Source of the DNA: Dyella sp. EPa41
GTDB taxonomy: Bacteria; Pseudomonadota; Gammaproteobacteria; Xanthomonadales; Rhodanobacteraceae
Length of the DNA: 45,424 bases
Assembly (NCBI RefSeq): GCF_016586165.1
Contig: NZ_BCPR01000038.1
Span: forward strand, 1-45,424
Direction of reading: 5' to 3'
The translations under genes were made by a program, and so were the position numbers. This document shows positions 43,225-45,424 of this stretch, piece by piece (the first letter of the stretch is position 1; each line of letters starts with the position of its first letter). The notes beneath the pieces are model-generated. The model made no database searches. It was given only the letters and a program-made list of their open reading frames with translations, and had not been told where the DNA came from.

Positions 43225-43255
43225 ATCCCGGGAGCACCGCTCCCGGGATTTTTTT
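43225..43255 (+). terminator. Intrinsic terminator after the Ala/Lys-rich gene
   Basis: ATCCCGGGAGC (43225-43235), loop ACC, GCTCCCGGGAT (43239-43249) and a T run to 43255. Perfect 11-bp stem. Confidence 0.96.
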
Positions 43256-43288
43256 ATGCCCGGCATCGGCCGTCGCGCGGCGATCCGC

Positions 43289-45424
43289 TCAGAAGTCGTA
43301 GCTGCCCGACAGCAGGTAGCTGCGTCGCGTGCGCAACGGCACGAACGTCTCGTTGAAATCGTCGGCAATCAACCGTCGCGCGAAAAGATTCTTCACGCCG
43401 AGGGTCACGCCCCAGCGATCGGCACGATAGGAAATATTGGCGCCTGCTTCCGCCTGGCCCGGTGTCGCGTAGTAGGTGGCGTAGTCTAGGCTCTGCCCGA
43501 GCGAACGCCCGCGCGCCATTACGCCGCCGGCCACGCCCCAGCCACGCAGCGGGCCACCCTGGAACCAGTAACTCGCCCACAGGTTGAAGCGCTGGCGTGG
43601 CGCGCCGGTGGGCATGGAGCCATCGTGGTTGCTGATCAAGGCATGGGTGTAGCTGCTGCTGAGGTCCAGCCCCGGCGCCACCTCGCCGGCGAACTCCACT
43701 TCCACGCCGCGGTTGGTCTGGCCGGGCCCGAAGCTCGCGAAATTCGGCGGCTGCTCATCCACCAGCAGGTAGCTGTGGTCGAGCGTGATGCGATACAGCG
43801 ACACCGTGAGGCGCGCACGCTCGTTGAACAGGTTGAACTTGGCGCCCGCCTCCAGCTGGCGTGAAAGCGCCGGCACCAGTGGACGTCCGTTCTCGCCGAG
43901 ATAGGACACCGGCTGGAACCCGTTCGAGGTGCCGCCGTACAGGGCAATGTCCGGCGTGAGCTTGTAGACGAGGCCGATGTTCGGCACCCACTTGGTGCGG
44001 CGTGGCGTCCACGGGTTGCCATCGACGTCTTCGGTCGACACTTCGTAGCCGGCGCGCCGCAGCGCCAGCAGCATCTCCCAGTGCTCGCCCCAGGCCAACT
44101 GGTCCTGCAGGAACAAGCCGCTGTCCACCGACCACGGGGTGCCGCCCAAGGGCTGGTTGTCCTGCGGCTGGATCACCGACGCGACGATCGGCAGCTGGCG
44201 GCTGCTGAACAGGTTGTAGACCCCATCGTCATACGCGTGGACATAGTCGTCGGAATGACCGATGCGCGAGCGCGCGTAGTCGGCGCCGAGCGTCACCGTG
44301 TGTTGCAGCGACCCGGTATCGAAGCTGCGGATCAGGTCGTTCTGCAGCGAGTAGTAGGTGTCGTCGTAGCGGTAGGCCTCGGCCACGGCCGAGGCGTCGC
44401 CATTGGCCATCGGGTTGTACAGCGTCCAGCTGTGCTGGTTGTTTCGCTGGCGCACGTATTGGCCGCGGCTGCGCCACGTCCAGTTGTTGCCTACCTGCTG
44501 GTCGAGCAGGTAGTAGAGGCGGTCGGTCTGGTAGTTGGCGAAGTCGCGCGGGTTGCCCGGCAGGAGCCCATCCGGCGATGCCGTGGAAAGCGAGTCACCC
44601 AGAAGCACCACGTGGTCGGGAATCGGCAAGCGGTTGACGATGCGTTGCATGCCCACCACCAGATCGGTGGTGTCGCCCTGCCAGCCCAGGGCGGGCGCGA
44701 GGTAGGCATTGCGCCGGTTGAGATAACCCTGCGGCGAGCGGTAACCGTAATCGCCCGACACCACGAGTCGATACGTGAGGCCGGGCGCATGCCCCAGCGG
44801 GCCGGCCATGTCCAGGCCGGCCTGCACCTGGCCTTGTTCGCCGATCATCGCGCTCAACTGCTGCACCGGTACGCTTTGCGGCTGCTTGATGGTGACGTTC
44901 ACCAGGCCGCCGAAGTTGCTGCCGGTGGTGTCGCCCAATACCGATTGCGGCCCCTTCAGTACTTCGACGCGCTGCACGCCGATCAGCGGCGGAAAATCGC
45001 CCGATCCGGCGATGCTGTTGGGCATGCCGTCGGTAAGCCCATTGCCGGTGTAGAAGCCGCGGATCTGGAACAGTGGCAGGCCATCGGAGCCTTCCACGTA
45101 CTGCACGCCGGCCACGTTCCGTACCGCATCGGCGACGGTGAGCAGCTGCTGCGAGTCCATCAGGCCGCGCGTCACCACGCTGACCGATTGCGGCACGTCG
45201 ATGAGGTCGGCGTCGTTGCGCGCCGCCATGCTGTTGGACGTCCCCATGAAGCCGGCATCGCGTCCCACCAGCGCAATGGCTTCCACCGGCATGAGGTCCT
45301 TGGCGGCGGCGGGTGCCCTGGATCTGTCGAGGGCGGCGCGGGCATCAGGCTTCTCGCGAGGCTTCACCACCACGGTGCCTGCCTGCGTAAAGCCGTATTC
45401 GAGACCGGTGCCTTGCAGCAGGCG
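43289..45424 (-). CDS. TonB-dependent siderophore receptor with STN domain (5' end outside window)
   Basis: Outer-membrane receptor; the coding frame runs off the right edge, so the signal peptide and most of the first domain are missing. The visible start, LLQGTGLEYGFTQAGTVVVK, is the end of an STN (secretin/TonB short N-terminal) domain. Such transducer-type receptors often signal to a FecR/ECF-sigma pair. The plug follows (DVPQSVSVVTRGLMDSQQ, NVAGVQY, RGFYTGNGLTDGMPNS, VEVLKGPQSVLGDTTGSNFGGLVNVTIK), then a 22-strand-type barrel ending in the terminal Phe of YLLSGSYDF. Substrate likely a ferric siderophore but not identified. Confidence 0.93.
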   Translation of the reverse strand, partial: RLLQGTGLEYGFTQAGTVVVKPREKPDARAALDRSRAPAAAKDLMPVEAIALVGRDAGFMGTSNSMAARNDADLIDVPQSVSVVTRGLMDSQQLLTVADAVRNVAGVQYVEGSDGLPLFQIRGFYTGNGLTDGMPNSIAGSGDFPPLIGVQRVEVLKGPQSVLGDTTGSNFGGLVNVTIKQPQSVPVQQLSAMIGEQGQVQAGLDMAGPLGHAPGLTYRLVVSGDYGYRSPQGYLNRRNAYLAPALGWQGDTTDLVVGMQRIVNRLPIPDHVVLLGDSLSTASPDGLLPGNPRDFANYQTDRLYYLLDQQVGNNWTWRSRGQYVRQRNNQHSWTLYNPMANGDASAVAEAYRYDDTYYSLQNDLIRSFDTGSLQHTVTLGADYARSRIGHSDDYVHAYDDGVYNLFSSRQLPIVASVIQPQDNQPLGGTPWSVDSGLFLQDQLAWGEHWEMLLALRRAGYEVSTEDVDGNPWTPRRTKWVPNIGLVYKLTPDIALYGGTSNGFQPVSYLGENGRPLVPALSRQLEAGAKFNLFNERARLTVSLYRITLDHSYLLVDEQPPNFASFGPGQTNRGVEVEFAGEVAPGLDLSSSYTHALISNHDGSMPTGAPRQRFNLWASYWFQGGPLRGWGVAGGVMARGRSLGQSLDYATYYATPGQAEAGANISYRADRWGVTLGVKNLFARRLIADDFNETFVPLRTRRSYLLSGSYDF

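Overview
The window is a dense, high-GC chromosomal segment of ordinary gammaproteobacterial type. The best guess is a member of the Xanthomonadales/Lysobacterales, probably Rhodanobacteraceae (a Dyella, Luteibacter, Rhodanobacter or Frateuria relative). The guess rests on a PPi-type phosphofructokinase next to a K+-independent H+-pyrophosphatase, the pcm-like/tolC/waaA order, a short-form Adk, a VpsR-like enhancer-binding protein and a REP-type palindrome family. It is made from sequence familiarity, not from a search. No rRNA, tRNA, CRISPR array or intact transposon was seen.

Layout. 1-0.48 kb holds no gene I can support. 0.5-6.0 kb: a small orphan gene, rubredoxin, divergent thiE-hemL-HAD phosphatase, a voltage-gated K+ channel with a C-terminal zinc ribbon, and argD facing it. 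6.0-8.3 kb: a 781-bp gap and a VpsR-like sigma-54 activator. The gap carries a full sigma-54 promoter, an upstream palindrome and a strong terminator but no convincing ORF, so it probably encodes a sigma-54-dependent small RNA. 8.4-13.1 kb (minus strand): glyoxalase I, HIT protein, SDR, LON-domain protein, mpl and adk, with two REP elements around the LON gene. 13.3-22.4 kb: VOC protein and pfp overlapping by 4 nt, an alpha/beta hydrolase, an RcnB-like protein, hppA, a prolyl oligopeptidase, a 2OG-Fe(II) hydroxylase and ppa. 22.4-26.8 kb: a small membrane protein, a ferritin-like protein, thiC behind a TPP riboswitch, and a TetR regulator divergent from an orphan gene.

26.9-35 kb is mainly cell envelope: a pcm-like methyltransferase and tolC, then waaA, lpxL, a family 2 glycosyltransferase overlapping an O-antigen-ligase-type protein, and a family 4 glycosyltransferase. 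A MITE-like element of about 167 bp lies between the last two. 35-45.4 kb: zinc-finger protein, YceI, nitroreductase, an ELM1-family protein, glnE, an LtaS/OpgB-type phosphoglycerol transferase, a secreted Ala/Lys-rich protein, and a TonB-dependent receptor cut by the window end.

How the genes fit together. Pyrophosphate is a recurring theme: PPi-type Pfk, membrane H+-PPase and soluble PPase lie within 9 kb. LPS inner-core and lipid A functions cluster at 29-35 kb. The most interesting locus is 6.1-8.3 kb. A TGTGA-N6-TCACA (CRP/Clp) site precedes the VpsR-like activator, and that activator converges on the sigma-54-driven RNA whose promoter has an enhancer-like palindrome about 160 bp upstream. 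I propose a Clp -> activator/sigma-54 -> sRNA circuit. Only the DNA motifs are seen; the circuit is inference.
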